DNA of 64,000 bases from Ananas comosus (lineage: Eukaryota; Streptophyta; Magnoliopsida; Poales; Bromeliaceae): NCBI RefSeq assembly GCF_001540865.1, contig NC_033627.1:630432-694431 (forward strand). Reading direction: 5' to 3'. A program made the translations under genes and the position numbers. Under the pieces are notes generated by a model, which was not told where the DNA came from, searched no databases, and was given only the letters and a program-made list of their open reading frames with translations. How positions within the stretch are numbered: the first letter of the stretch is position 1; each line of letters starts with the position of its first letter. Below, piece after piece: positions 50,737-63,756 of the stretch.

Positions 50737-52055
50737 AGGATATCAAGTAGGTCTCTACTAGTTTCATGAGTTGTCATCTGATTCTTATTCTCAAAAAAGA
50801 TGAACTGGTTCAAAAGAATTTTTTTTTTTCAAATGCTTATTAATTAGTTCCGATGCATTACAAGTCTTGGTGTTATTCAGAGTCGTTTATGCCAATGAAT
50901 TGTTGCAAATTGCCGGTGATTATGTAGCGAAAGGATTACTACGAATTGATTAAATTCGATCAGTGAATACTAAATACATTTTGCAGTAGTATACTTGAAA
51001 TACGACCAACGGTTGTTATATATTCATTATTAATTGTTCATTAACGGTCCTGTAACCAATGACTAGAATCTAATTCATGAATTAGCTAGTCCTTCTAATT
51101 TCCTCATTTAGATATCAAATAATTCGAACATCATTCATTAATGTTTCCTATCACTTCATTTTTGTGGAAGAGGCGAGCTTAAGATAAGCCATAGCTTTCG
51201 ATGTTCGGCGGCTACCGAACATACATGAATGGCTCATGTCCCTACTTGATCATTGAACCTTGTTCCATTTTTTCTTACGATTGGGTCCGTATGAGTCCAT
51301 CCAATTAAAGTTCCTGTGAGTTTTTGCATGTGGGTCTTGTGGACTTGTGCTTGTGCCCCCACAATGATTTAGAAGATACAAATTTGTACATGATATATAG
51401 TGGCAGCTCATAATTGTTTGGCCCATCATTTTGGACTCCACCTGTAATGCTTCGTTGGCGCGATTGCGATGCTACCTCCCATTTTCGCAGTTTTAATCTT
51501 AATTTTTGCTCTAGTACAACATACAAGGGAGACACTGTTGTGTTTTGTTACATTAGGTTAATTACTTGTTGAAGCTCAAGATGATGGTTAAGATGATGAT
51601 TGAGCCATTGTTCTCCAAAATTCAAGTATACTATTTAGAGCATTTGATCTCTAAAATCTTAATTAATTTCCATCAACTCGATCACAAATAGGGGAAGCTT
51701 TTCCTACAATTGTCACCCAACAAATCTTCGGTCGAATATAGGAAAATAAAGTATTCAGGCCATATAAAGAGATCGCATGTATATGTCTTTTTTTTGTCGG
51801 TCCTCTTTTTCTTTCTGTATAATTTTTCCTTTTTTTTTTTGCTTTTAAGACCTAGCTTACTATTATAGCTTAGTATTTTATTTTAATAAATGAAACAGAT
51901 AATTTACTATTGTTGATCAGTTAATTTCTGAATTAGGCGAAATAAAAGAGCTTTTGGGATGATAAGATAAGATGTCGCCCTCTCCCACGTTTGGTGCGCT
52001 ATAACCCACAGAGAGGTGGCCCTCAGATTACAAGAGCTTTTTACCTGACAAAAAG

Positions 52056-52119
<64 letters not shown>

Positions 52120-52440
52120 GCACTCTTGTAAAATTAATCATCTATATATAGATTTACTTCTCAAAAAAAAAAAATCATCTATATATAGATTTGTCTGTTG
52201 TTACTGCTACTATGAGCTTGTAAAACGTCTCTGTCTTTGGGAGAAATTAAAATGCGAATTTTGATTAAACATAGAAAGGAAAAGGGCCTTTGTATTATGT
52301 CTCTTCACATTCGGAAAAAGAATAAAAATGAAAGGTCTTTTTAAGTTATTCTGTAAGAACATTGGTATGTTTGTTCTCTCTCTCTCTTTTAGGTGGTGAG
52401 AATGAGAATCTAGAGTGACCATATTGTTCAAAAATATTTA
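49935..52440. other. Intergenic DNA with microsatellites
   Basis: Contains a (CA)n tract at about 50693-50731 and a (CT)n tract at 52059-52117. Frames at 50173-50370 and 51250-51535 have no domain. No gene is seen. Confidence 0.5.
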
Positions 52441-53065
52441 TTTATTTTTTTAGGAAAAAGTAGCGCGCTACCCCCCTTAACTACAGCAATGAGGCAACAG
52501 GGCCTCGCTTGGAAAAATACAAGTAGTTAAATGAAAATTGCGACGGTAAAATGAAAAGATAATTGAAAGAAACTGTAAAAACAAGAACGAAAAGAACCAA
52601 AAATAAAGCAAAAACAAGAGTAAGCCAGGCAAAACCACATTAAACTACGCTAGAGAAAGTTTTGCATCTTTTGCTAAGAAGATTCTCCTTCCAAAGTCTC
52701 ATTAGACATCCCATGTTGCTTACAACATGAATTAGGTCCCATGTAAGTCCTTTGAAGATCACTTCATTTTTTCCAATCAAATTATCCATCAGATTGCCAC
52801 TAAAGTACACAGTATCTTCGTACTATTTTAGGAAGATGCCAACATCATCGATCCCTCTCAAACGACGCTCACCCTTCCTACAACCCTTCCTACAAGCTCT
52901 TGCTCATTCACCTCTTCAAGTGACATCACGAGCAGATACTTGCTAACGATGCATCTGGTGAAGATATGATCGACCATCTCAACTCAAGAATGTCTCCACA
53001 TAACACGCACAACTCGGATCTTCTACCCACTCCTTTCTCAGTAGATTATTCGCTGTAAGCACTCT
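52441..53065 (-). mobile_element. 5'-truncated LINE (L1-type), 625 bp
   Basis: Read on the minus strand it begins inside a reverse-transcriptase zinc-binding tail (RVLTANNLLRKEW ... CACYVETF), runs through decayed ORF2 tail and 3' UTR, and ends GGGTAGCGCGCTACTTTTTC plus an A-rich tail. It is flanked by ATTGTTCAAAAATATTTA (52423-52440) and ATTGTTCAAAAATGTTTA (53066-53083), an 18-bp duplication with one change. Its 3' stem-loop matches the SINE family in this window. Confidence 0.8.
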
Positions 53066-53634
53066 ATTGTTCAAAAATGTTTAAATCCAAACTGTTGATA
53101 TTAATATGTAAATTTAATATTTAATATGTCAAACCTATATTATCAGTTGTTTGAATGTATTTGTGTGTAGCCATTCTCCAATTGTATGCTTTGTTTGGCC
53201 CATGCATTTTTGGAAAATTTTGGGCTAAAAAAAAAGATAAATGGTTTGTTCCAATCCTTTCGTTTTTCTTTCTTCAACTTACGTGAAAGAAATTTCAACA
53301 AAAGCAACTAATGGAGTTTCCTCTCCATGTATATCAACAAATTAATTCGATCGTAAAATTGAAAACGAACAATAATTAAGGATGTGATCAATCACCTCGT
53401 AGTATGTTTAATTAGGTGGCTAAAAGAATTGGAATCTATAAAAGATGTCCCCTCTATGCCAATTATTGTAGAAAAGCTGTTGTGGTGGGTCTTCTAACAA
53501 AACTGTATTCAAGACTCTGTGTTAGGTTATGGGGTCATTGTTTACAATGGCTTTCACATGGAGCTGGAGAAGCAAACTTTTTATTGATAAGTGGAGCATT
53601 TATATTCCAAAAAGAGTACGGAACTGAATAACAG

Positions 53635-53672
<38 letters not shown>

Positions 53673-53675
<3 letters not shown>

Positions 53676-53965
53676 TCCGGCTACTATACTTTTATGAGTA
53701 TTAGCTCCCTTATACTCATAAGTTTTCGGCCCTTTGATTTATTCCATTAGTTATTTTCATCCGTTAGATCATACTATTTAACCAACTATCCACTCAACCC
53801 TAGAGGACCACTAACATTTTAAGTGGGGACCACCATCATCCTAACCATACATTCTATTAATTAACGGTTAAAAATTTATGAGTACAATGAGGTCTATACT
53901 CATAAGAGTATAGTAACCCCGGCCTATTANAGGACTCTATACTCATAAGAGTATAGTAACCCCGG

Positions 53966-53968
<3 letters not shown>
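53673..53968. mobile_element. (TA)n-associated MITE, copy 4, with an N-linked duplication
   Basis: Begins GAGTCCGGCTACTATACTTT after a ~34-base (TA)n and ends before another (TA)n with ATAGTAACCCCGGCC. The inner wording CCGTTAGATCATACTATTTA is shared with 28783-29004. Around N (53930) the right ~35 bases are repeated, so the right end appears twice. Confidence 0.75.
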
Positions 53969-54004
<36 letters not shown>

Positions 54005-54006
<2 letters not shown>

Positions 54007-54924
54007 TTTTAGAATCAATCTTTACGTAGGTGATCATGTTTTGTGTGGTTCTATAATTTTTGGCGGGATTCGTTATGTTCAAAGCAAAATTGATGGCATC
54101 CGTGTCCTTTCGTTTTGTTTTCCTCTAATTTTTTCGCAAACGATGGTTTTAATTGTGAATAGTGAATATTGTTTTTCTAATATTAAAATGTTAATAATTG
54201 TAGCAAATTTTTTATCAAACAAAATTTAGAAATATAAAGAAAAAATTCATACGAAAAAAAAAATAAATAAATAAAACCCGAAAAATAAACTGAGGTAGTT
54301 GTGGATGTCCGTGGCCGGCCCACAAAATATTTAGCAGGCCGAGCCCTATCGTTGTATTAAATCCATGGCCCATAATCACGTGGGCTGGGCCATTTTTTCA
54401 TTTTAAATAAAGCTTTTTTTATTTGAGTTTGTAAATCAGCTCTTTATTCAAAATAAATATTTTTTAGCTCAAAAGTATGGTGTGGTGTCGTAATTTATTT
54501 TTATTTTTAATCATCTAACATTTGTGATTCAAAGTCATAGGTAAATGATAAATAAATGAAATTACTAGTTAACATTTTTTTACTCATATATATAAAAAAA
54601 TTTGGAAATTAGTGGGACAATTAATGCAAACAAATAAAACAAAAAAGTAAAACTTAATTAGGAAAAAAAAAAAAAGAAAAGAAAAGAAAAGGAAATTCTC
54701 TGCCGTGTTAAGGAACGGATGACGAGGAAACGAGGACCAAGGTTGGGGTCGCCTTCTTCGCTTCCTCTCCTGCACCCGGAATTCACGCTCACCATTTTTG
54801 CACCTCCGGGAACTCCACTTCCCGGAACTCCACTTCGGCTTCGCGTCCTCCTTCGTATACAGAGGGTTCGAGAGAGTTCCAGAGGGTTCGAGAGAGATCG
54901 CGAGAGAGAGAGAGAGAGGGAGAG
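54005..54924. other. Upstream region of the prolyl 4-hydroxylase gene
   Basis: AT-rich to about 54710, then GC-richer with a GA-rich leader (54895-54920) just before the ATG. No defined promoter element is seen. Confidence 0.45.
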
Positions 54925-57900
54925 ATGATCCCCTTCTCCGCGGCGCCCACGAAGGAGAACAAGGGTCGATCGCTGTGGCTCCTCCTCGTGCGCGCGAAGC
55001 TTGGGCTCCCTGTCGTTGTCCTCTCCTGCTCCATCTTCTTCCTCGTCGGCTTCTTCGGAGCCACGCTGCTATCGCAGGTAACGATTCTTGGTTTGGATCT
55101 CTTTGATCCCCACCATCGATCGCCATTTCTCTCCTCTTCTTCTTCGATTGATCGCGAGTTGTTGATTCGTTTCGGTGTCAAAGGATGCTTCGGAGGAGGC
55201 TTTGCCGCGAGAGAGGTTGACGGAAGTGAACGGGGAAGTGGAGTCCGAGTGGCCCGCGATGCCCTACGGGGATACGGGGGATCCTCGCCCTATTTTGATT
55301 CCTTTCCAGGTTGTAATCTATTCTGCTTTCGTTCTTCTTTGGGAGCAATTTGGATTCAATGAATAATGCGAAAGCACCATGTGCAATTGTCTCGAATTTG
55401 ATAACCTGATGGTTGTCTACTGAATATGATGAATTTATAGTTAGAAAGGATTACTATTTTCATCATCGATTGTGATTATTATAGGAGAATATATGAAGAA
55501 TTGATGCACGTTTATAAATAGGACTAAATTGATCAATCAAAGTTGGTGAATGGGAGAAGTAACTTTTCACTATGAGAAGTTGTAGATCATTACTATGTTG
55601 AAGCAAATTGAGATCTTTGCACCTTTGGACTTCGCACTAAGATGTCTTATTTGAGTTTGTCCATTTTTCTTTTCGTTTATTGAGGAAAAGAAGGTTTGAT
55701 TATAACCCAGTTATATGGTCTGGACCCTAAAAATTGTTGCCAACAACATAATGGATTTGGTTTTACGTCCTGTTTTAGACTGGATGTAGTTTATTAGCCT
55801 TCTATCACATACTGGTTCAGGCTGGATTAAAAAATTCAAGGTACTTGTACATGATAGCTTGTTAGTTTTGGATCTTGATCTTCTATAGATCTAGCCTGAA
55901 CCTTATACATACACAACCCCTAATCAAAAGATTGAGAATATTCAAAGAAGTTGAATGTTATTTTTCTGATAGTTTCTTCAATGTGTGGTATCTGCTTGGG
56001 CTGACTTGAAATGGGGCATAAAGGGGGAAAAAAAAGACTACTAATATGACAAAAGTCCTGTTTCCCATGCTAGGAAAGGCCTTATTGTGGTTTCAATTTT
56101 GTGTTCTAGTTCAAATGAGTAGGAAAGATATCATTCAGTATCAAGATGGCCAAATGCATGGAAATGATTAATAAATGTCGTTGATTTTGAGAGTTTTCAA
56201 ACATTTGGAGTATGATTTTTAGAGGTGCTGTTAAAATGAACAAAAATGAAGAACATATTTGATCTTACTGATTTCATTTTTGAGCACTGAAGTATGTGGC
56301 GAGTATTTAGATTTTCTTTTTTCAAGTGATGATCAAGTTCAATGAGCTTGGTGTATCACTCATGTACAATGTGGACCACTATTTTCTTGCCAAAGCATCT
56401 AACTGAAGTGTCATTTAACTATCTTTTTTTTTCAAAGAAGCTTGTAGTTTCTTGTCAAGGTAATTAAGTTCATTAAAAGTTTTAGTATTTTGGAATGGTA
56501 ATTTTGATTAATTGTGTCATTATAGTCTTGTAGTGTTAAAAACCATATACGTTATGATTACCTTCAATTAATTTTAGTACTGAAAACTGATATTCTTTAA
56601 ATACTTTTTAAGTAACTATCGTGCGGTCCTGATGCTTTAGAGCAGGTCTTGAGCTGGAAGCCTCGTGCATTATATTTTCCACAATTTGCCACTGCCGAAC
56701 AGTGCCAAACTGTAGTAAAAATTGCTAAATCAAGACTTGCACCGTCAACATTGGCTTTACGGAAGGGAGAAACAGAACAGACTACTAAGGGAATAAGAAC
56801 AAGGTGAATTTTCTTATTGATGGTTGTAAAAGAAATATAAATGCTAGCACTAAACATGCAAAAGTTAAAATAGCACATGCAATTTGGAAAATTCTAGTAA
56901 CATATTATTCTTGAATGGACATTGTTATATACAGGTGAAACCAATATTCTCCATGGCTTCAATTGATTAAGCTCTGTACTGCTTTAAATTATGTTAGGGG
57001 AACTTAATGGTAGAATTTTGTTTGATGCATGTTGATAGAAACAACGAAGTTAGAAATTTTGACTAGTCGGCCATATACATTTTTATTTTTATCATTGAGT
57101 TTCACTCATTTTTGCTTTATGACTTTTACATTGCCTTGAAGAACACCTTTTGTTTTAGCAACAACAGCACTGCATCCACGTTTAGTATATGCACAGTTTT
57201 CCTTGTTCTTCCTGCACAAAAACTGTCATCCATACTTTTGAATGAATGTTTTGTCTCAAGTTCTTTGTTGATGCATAATATGAGTTGCTGCTCTTTACTT
57301 CTGGCAACAGTTCAGGAACATTTCTCAGTGCCGCTGACGATCCAAGTGGAGCTTTGGGACAAATTGAAGAGAAGATAGCCAGGGCTACAATGATACCAAG
57401 AGAGAATGGAGAGGTATCCCTCTTTACAATTCATAGTGAAGGATGCTGTCTATGCTGTTTAATGTCTCTCTTTGTCCTACTAGTTGAAAAATTATCTTTG
57501 TACCCAAAGTTAGTAAACTTGACATAGAGAAGGCATATGATTGGTTGGAATGGTACTTCTTATTTCAGGTTTTGCTGAGATTTGGTTTTCATCCTGGATG
57601 GGTTAATTATATTTGAGCCATGTTTACAAATTGCTGGTTTTCTGTGCTTTATGATGGAGGTTCCAAAATGTGTCAGACCACTGTCTGGGTTTTAATAGAT
57701 ACAGTCAATTCTCACTCATGTTGTTCTATGTTTTAATATGAGTGCGGTACTTCTCTTTTTAATACCAGCTATTATGTCCTTTAATCTCTACCAAAGATAA
57801 TTGACGTATATTATCTTAGTCGTACTTCATTTGAGGCTGACAATTCAAATGAAATCAAAGTTCATTAAAGGAAGAAAAAAAAAAAGGATAATACCTACAT

Positions 57901-58893
57901 GCTATAATGAAACCTTGATTTCGTTGTAGGCTCCTTTGTAAAGGTTAGCAGTCTTAGCCAAACGACAAGTAAAGCACTATGGCTTGAATTCATAAAATCC
58001 AAATGACTTTTGATAAAGTCTTTCGATCGTTTGCTGTGATGTTAGTACTCTTATGTCTTTGGTGTATATATATATCGAATATTGATATTCTGTTTTAAAG
58101 GGCATTAAAGATATAGTGAGATTTATGCTTGTAATTACCGTCATTTTGCAGGCATTCAATGTTCTACGCTATGAGATCGGGCAGCGGTATGCTTCTCACT
58201 ATGACGCATTCAACCCAGCTGAATATGGCCCTCAGAAGAGCCAAAGGGTATGTATGTAGACTTTGCCATGTTTTCATATGTGCTTGAGTAACCAATACTT
58301 ATCTTCTTATGTCATTAGGAGAGATGCTATCTAGCGACCTTTCTAAGGATCATTATGTTGATATGGTTCTCAGGTAGCTTCTTTTTTACTGTATCTTTCG
58401 GATGTTGAGGAAGGAGGAGAAACCATGTTTCCTTTTGAGGTTAGTAGCAAGCTACTCTTGCTTCTTTTGTTTTTCTTTGTTCCCCTCACCCTTAGTAGTT
58501 CTTGTAGTCTCATATAGATGTAGTTGGTTTACAGAATGGCGCGAACATGGATATTGGTTATGATTACGAGAAGTGCATTGGTTTGAGAGTAAAACCACGA
58601 AAAGGCGACGGCCTATTATTCTATTCCCTCTTCCTTAATGGCACAATTGACCCGGTATGATAGAAAGAAACAGGATTCATGTCCATGGATATTTTTGTCT
58701 GCAGTTTCAATATTTTGAGGTTTTGAATACGTATGCAAATGCACTGCTTAAACAATCTGGTGAAATTAGATTGCTCTCAATTTGTTCTTGTTTTTTTCTG
58801 CAGATGTCGCTTCATGGTAGCTGTCCGGTGATCAAGGGGGAGAAGTGGGTAGCAACAAAGTGGCTTCGAGATAAAAGCCGCGACATGATGTAG
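54925..58893 (+). CDS. Prolyl 4-hydroxylase (membrane-anchored, 303 aa, eight exons)
   Basis: A 2-oxoglutarate/Fe(II) enzyme that hydroxylates proline in cell-wall and secreted proteins in the ER/Golgi. My exons: 54925-55077, 55184-55309, 56646-56803, 57311-57413, 58152-58247, 58374-58439, 58535-58654 and 58804-58893. All have GT/AG borders, and the phases give exactly 303 residues. The N terminus has a short cytosolic part and one membrane segment (about res. 29-49, LPVVVLSCSIFFLVGFFGAT), giving a type II anchor. Catalytic residues: Fe ligands H196 and D198 in SHYDAF and H278 in LHGSCPV, and 2-oxoglutarate-binding K288 in KGEKW. The layout resembles plant P4H4/P4H9-type proteins. Intron 2 is long (1.3 kb). 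No damage is seen. Confidence 0.93.
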
Positions 58894-59393
58894 ATGGTGA
58901 ATGTTTAATTCAACACCGTGTGTGCACCTCTAACTACGAAATTTTGTAACCTATTATAGGTACATGATTAAATTACAGGAAACACGAACTGCTCTCTATT
59001 TGCCCAATTTTCTGAAGTTAAAAGCATATTACATCTTTCAAACGCTACAAAGAATCAAGCACATTTCCATACTTATTAAATTATATGAAGAACAAAGTGT
59101 AGCTTATTCAGATTTTCAGAGGAGCTACGTGTTACTTGATTTGGAGGCCCAAAGCAGATCAATTTGATCCCGACTAAATGAGTCGAATAGAAAATGCAAG
59201 GGGCTGCTCTTGAACCTCTTTAAACCTCTCATCAGAGCAAAATGCATAGAACCTTTTATAGTCCCCACAGTACTGTTTTCACCTAAGCACAATTTTAAAG
59301 CTTTAGACTTAAATTATAGTTGTAACTTTCTAACTTTTTAGGATACAAAAACTAGTCGTGTAGAACACAAAAACAAATTTTATGTAATGGAGT
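58894..59393. other. Downstream flank of the prolyl 4-hydroxylase
   Basis: Probably its 3' UTR and flank; an unrelated small frame at 58964-59167 has no domain. Confidence 0.45.
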
Positions 59394-59545
59394 TGGCAAA
59401 GGGTTTGGTGATTGGTGTTTGAGATCTCAAGTTCAAAGTTAGTTTTTTTTTTTTTTTTAATTTTCAACTGAGTTTATTTTTTAAAAAATAAATAAAACGG
59501 ATAGTATGCTACCTTTCTCTTAGTAGAAAAAAAAAAAAAGAGGGA
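59394..59545 (+). mobile_element. tRNA-derived SINE, copy 5
   Basis: Starts TGGCAAAGGGTTTGGTGATT, a box-A-like word, then GTTCAAAGTT, then AATAAAACGGATAGTATGCT and ACCTTTCTC with a poly(A). It is flanked by TAATGGAGT (59385-59393 and 59546-59554), a 9-bp duplication. The box-A-like word begins right at the element, so this copy lacks the first bases seen in copies 1 and 3. Confidence 0.82.
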
Positions 59546-60060
59546 TAATGGAGTGGGCGGAGTGCCCACTCAAATCAGGTACAATGCGTTAAAATGTTCT
59601 TAAACGGGCCTTAATGCAAATGGCCCAAAGTAATTGAAAAACTCTAAACGGGCCAAAGCAAACAGGCCCAAATTATTTCAAAAGTTCAAACAGGCCGAAA
59701 GACCGATAGGCGTTACTTAAGTGACTGTTTTTACAGTGGGCACGGACGTACGCCTAAGTTGCGGGAAACAAAACGAGAACAAAATAATATTAATTAATTA
59801 ATTACCTTATAAATCGTAATATACATCGAGCGATGTACGTATTCGTAACGGCTTTTCAAATTTTCCTGCGACCCGTTAATTGTGCCCTATCGTGTTTCTT
59901 TCCCACCATCGGCTCTTTAACGTCTCTGTCTCTCTCTCTCCATCCATCTGAAAGTGATACTGCTTCCTCTAGGGTTTTAGAGTTTCGATCGTAGGGAACC
60001 CCTCCTCCTCCTCCTCCTCCTCCTCCTCCTCTATCTCTCGTGTCTTTAGCTCTCCTCGCC
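59546..60060. promoter_or_regulatory. Upstream region and leader of the repeat-protein gene
   Basis: GC-richer patches, then TCTCTCTCTC (59930-59942) and a CTC/CCT microsatellite at about 60001-60031, ending 30 bases before the start codon. Probably the 5' UTR. Confidence 0.45.
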
Positions 60061-63000
60061 ATGGAGGCGAGCTCCGGTGACTCCCCCATTGCGGCAACGA
60101 GTGAAAAGTTTCCGGATTTGGAGAAGAAAGAATCGGATCTCGAAGCGCCGATAACAACAGGGGGAAGCGGTAGAAAGGTATACTTCTCTTCCTTGAGAGC
60201 AAACCCTAATTTGATCTTTGCTTCTTCGATTTGCTTCTCACGAACCCTTGATTTATATGCTTTTTCGGAGTGGTATACCTCACCTCGGATAGTTTGATAC
60301 ATTTGCACTAGATAGGGAAACCCTAGCCTAGATTTTCTGATTGGGGATATTGTCGCTCGTCTTGCCCATTTTCTAGGGTTTCTTTATTATTTACAGTGCT
60401 TTATGTTTTTTCCCCGATTGATGCTTTTTAATTTGAATCGACAAGATTGTTAATTCTGCTTCGTGAGATGCTTCTTCTAAATGGAACAGTAATTTAGAAA
60501 ATTACAGTCATCTTCATGTAATTTTAGGGCCATTTATGTTGGTTGTGGCTGTTTTGTCGTATCCGCTTGAATGAGGCATTCATGCTATTATTTCCTCAAT
60601 TTAATAACATAATATTTTTTTTATAAGCAAATTGATTAATGTTGTGAAGGAAGGAGCTGCATTTTTGTCAAAAAGTTTTTCCCTGTTTGTTGAATCAACT
60701 AGCTTCTGAAAATTTTTCACGAGATCAATCTTTAAATTGAATATTATGACGTCAGTAGATTAAAGAAAAGAGGTGAAATTAGAGTCAAGTTCTAATATGG
60801 AGGGCCTTTTTGAATAATCTTTTATAAGGTTCTTTCGCAGCCAAAGCAAAACTTTAAGCTACACATGACTATTTTATGATGGTGTGATCTACCGATTTGC
60901 TATATGTTAGGTAAAGATATCGGATCTCATGTTTTGTGTACCAGGCGAAATTTGATGTGCCTATGATCTTGTTAAACATAATTCGTTTCGTCTGTCTTTT
61001 GGCCCTTGTTGTATTACCATTTCAGTTCTGCTAGAAATGTTAGAATGTAAAGATGAACTTCGGTTGTATCTTTATCCCTCTATTTTCGTACAGAGTTCAG
61101 GATCAAAAGAGACCGGTCATTCAATTCTAAACTCTGTAAATAAATCAACATTCCAAATAAAGAAACCCACGCATCGGAGAAGTGCTTCTCCAATCAACTG
61201 GTTTCCTCGAAAAAAGGCAGATTCATACTTAAAGAGAAAAATAAAGCATCTCCAGGTACAGAATGTATAGCATCTATTTCTCCATTTGTGCAAGGATAAT
61301 AACTAAATTTTCTTATTGATATGAAAGATCTATTTCCTTAAGCTTACTTATGTTATGTAGGAAGTTGGAGGGATGAACTTGTCTCTTGATGAAACTCTTG
61401 GTAGTGCTAACCCTCACTATACCAGAATAGCAAGGGAGAAAATTGCAGCTAGAGAAGCTGCAAGGAAAGCTATGAAAGCTCGTAAAGCTGCAATGGTTGA
61501 AGCCTCTTGGTGTCGAATTCTTCAAGCAGCCAGGTCATACTATTGCTATAGTTTCACGCACGTCCCTGTGAACTCTATATTTTCACTCATGCCTTATATA
61601 CGTTCACCTGCATGTGCAAACTCGTCCTGATGAAATTTCTTCTAATACAAAAACAACTTTCACCCAATAGTGAGAAATGACACTTGAGGGATGTGTATGA
61701 AAAATCAGATTTTACATGGGTATATATATGTATCGGTTAATTTTGAAGTAATATACGACGAAATCATTTTACATGCATGTATTTTAATTAATCTGTATAT
61801 GACAGGATCCAAAGCAAAGAAGCGGAGGAAGTGTTGGAGAAAGCTAAACTCCATGCAGCAGAAGCCTTTGAAGCAGCAAGAGCTATGGGTGTGATGATGT
61901 ATGATAAGCCAGACTGTCCTAGGCAACCATGTGAAGTAGTAACATCCGCAGCTGTTGGAGGGCGATCTACTCACAAAATAAGTGCTTCTTTTGAAACTGC
62001 TTTCGAGGTAGACAAGGAAGTCGCAGCAGCAGTTAAGAAAGCATTTATCTGGCTCGCCAATTGCCCCTCCTCTTCAAACAAAGAGGAATTCAAAGACTTG
62101 CTATGGAAAATCAGTCAGAATCCTGATTCTAATGAAACTGGCGAGGATTTAACTGATCCTCAAAGTGAAGTGGAATTGGAACTTGTTCATAAAATGCTTG
62201 ATAGGCTTAAACGTCTGCACGAAGATGAGCTTTCGTCTCTAGCTGTTGTTGTTGCTACCTGTGGTCTAAATGCTGCTCTTCTTGAAGTAGAATCTGGAAA
62301 AGACCATGATCTTGGACCAGTTAACAGTTTGAGTGTGGGCTTCCTAGGAACATCGACGAGAAGATTTTCTAATGTTCAAGGATTTTTAGAGGAAAATTTG
62401 CAGAAGAAAGAAGCTGTGACAGAAGTTCCAAGTCTTGATAAGTTCTTGGTGAAGCATGTCTCTAGACTTCAAAGGGAAGTTGAAGAAGCAAGGAAAGTAA
62501 AGAAAAGTGATTCTAAATTGGAAAACGAGAGATCTAGGGGTAGCAATGTAACAATTGCTGAATGTGCTTCTGACTTGGGAAGTGTTCTTGTAAAGCATGT
62601 CTCTAAACTCGAAAGGGAGATCCAAGAAGCCAAGAAGAACATCCACAAGGACAACCCTCGACCAGAAGGTGGAAAATGTATGGAGTCGAATGATATTGAA
62701 GGTGTCAATGCTGAAAATCAAGGGGCTGAATCGAATAATGTTGCATCCGAGTCCACAGGATCATGCGAGGACAGAAAAAAGCATGAGTTGTTGGCAGGGC
62801 ATAGAAATGCTCAAGCCTATTCTCACGGTGGTATTCTAGAAGACAAAGAGAACATTGTTTTAGATCAAGTGAATAAAAGGTTATCTCGAGTTGAAAGAGC
62901 TAAAAATGAAGTACTCAAAACATTCTCATCAATTAATAACAATGGAGGTGAGGAGGCACAATTCGCGGGCCTTGATAAGATTTTAGTTAAGCCAGTTTGC

Positions 63001-63564
63001 AGGTTGGAGAAGGAAAAGATGCAACGTTTGGAAAATGTAAGCAATTTTAAATCCCAAAAATGTGAGAAAAGGCAAGGAAACGAAGCGATACCATTAGAGA
63101 GCTTAGATAAGATACTTGTAAAACATGTCTCTAGACTTGAGAGGGAGAAAATGGCATTCCGGGGAAATGATGATTCAATTACTATAAAGAAAAGAGAAAA
63201 GGAAAGTAAAGAAAAAGGTGTGGTGGAGAGTCTGGGTGAGATCTTAGTTAAGCATCAGTCGAAACTTGAGAAAGCTAAGTTGGCTGCATCTGAGCAACTA
63301 GGAGATGATTTTCAAAATGGAAAAACTCGAAAAGAAGCAAGAGAGAGGGAGTTGCTAGAAGCTTGGGGAGGATTGAGCTTGGGGAATTCTATAAAGCCTC
63401 ATCTCTCTAGGATTGAGAGAGATAAGGTAAGTTACTTCTTTTTGAGTCTTTGTTCTTTAAATGTGAGGAAATGAAGATGCTAATATTCTTTTTTCTTTTT
63501 TTTTTTCATTCAGGCTGCATGGAGGAGGGCTGAGGAAGAGCAAATGCATGCTATGGGAGTTTAG
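60061..63564 (+). CDS. Plant protein of unknown function with six LVKHVSRLERE-type repeats (707 aa)
   Basis: I do not recognise this family by name. My exons: 60061-60177, 61094-61255, 61361-61533, 61806-63426 and 63514-63564, with consistent phase and 707 residues. In order: an acidic/basic N terminus; an Ala/Arg/Lys-rich helix (about res. 115-150, REKIAAREAARKAMKARKAA); a helical region with AAEAFEAARAMGVMMYD; and, in the C-terminal half, six related units: LDKFLVKHVSRLQREVEEAR, SVLVKHVSKLEREIQEAK, LDKILVKPVCRLEKEK, LDKILVKHVSRLEREK, LGEILVKHQSKLEKAK and a last form KPHLSRIERDK. The units are spaced unevenly, about 60-110 residues apart. It is highly charged and probably coiled-coil, with no membrane segment. 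Possibly cytoskeletal or nuclear; this is inference only. Confidence 0.85.
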
Positions 63565-63756
63565 AAGTAATTGTGCTACTCCTTTTATTTGTTTTTTTTT
63601 TCTTTTCTTTTTTGTTGGTTTTAATTCCCCTCAAAGATGATGTAGATACATTCTCTCTTCTCTGTGTGATGTTCTTGCTTTGTCCCGTTTGTAGAATAGA
63701 TCCTTCTTTTGAAGCTGTGGAAGGTCATCTATTGAACTTCATCTAATGAAATGTTT

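Noticed and set aside
54584..55126. 180-codon minus-strand frame
   Set aside because: Antisense to the leader and exon 1 of the prolyl 4-hydroxylase; no domain.
59856..60308. 150-codon minus-strand frame with a poly-Gly run
   Set aside because: It is antisense to exon 1 and the CTC microsatellite of the repeat-protein gene.
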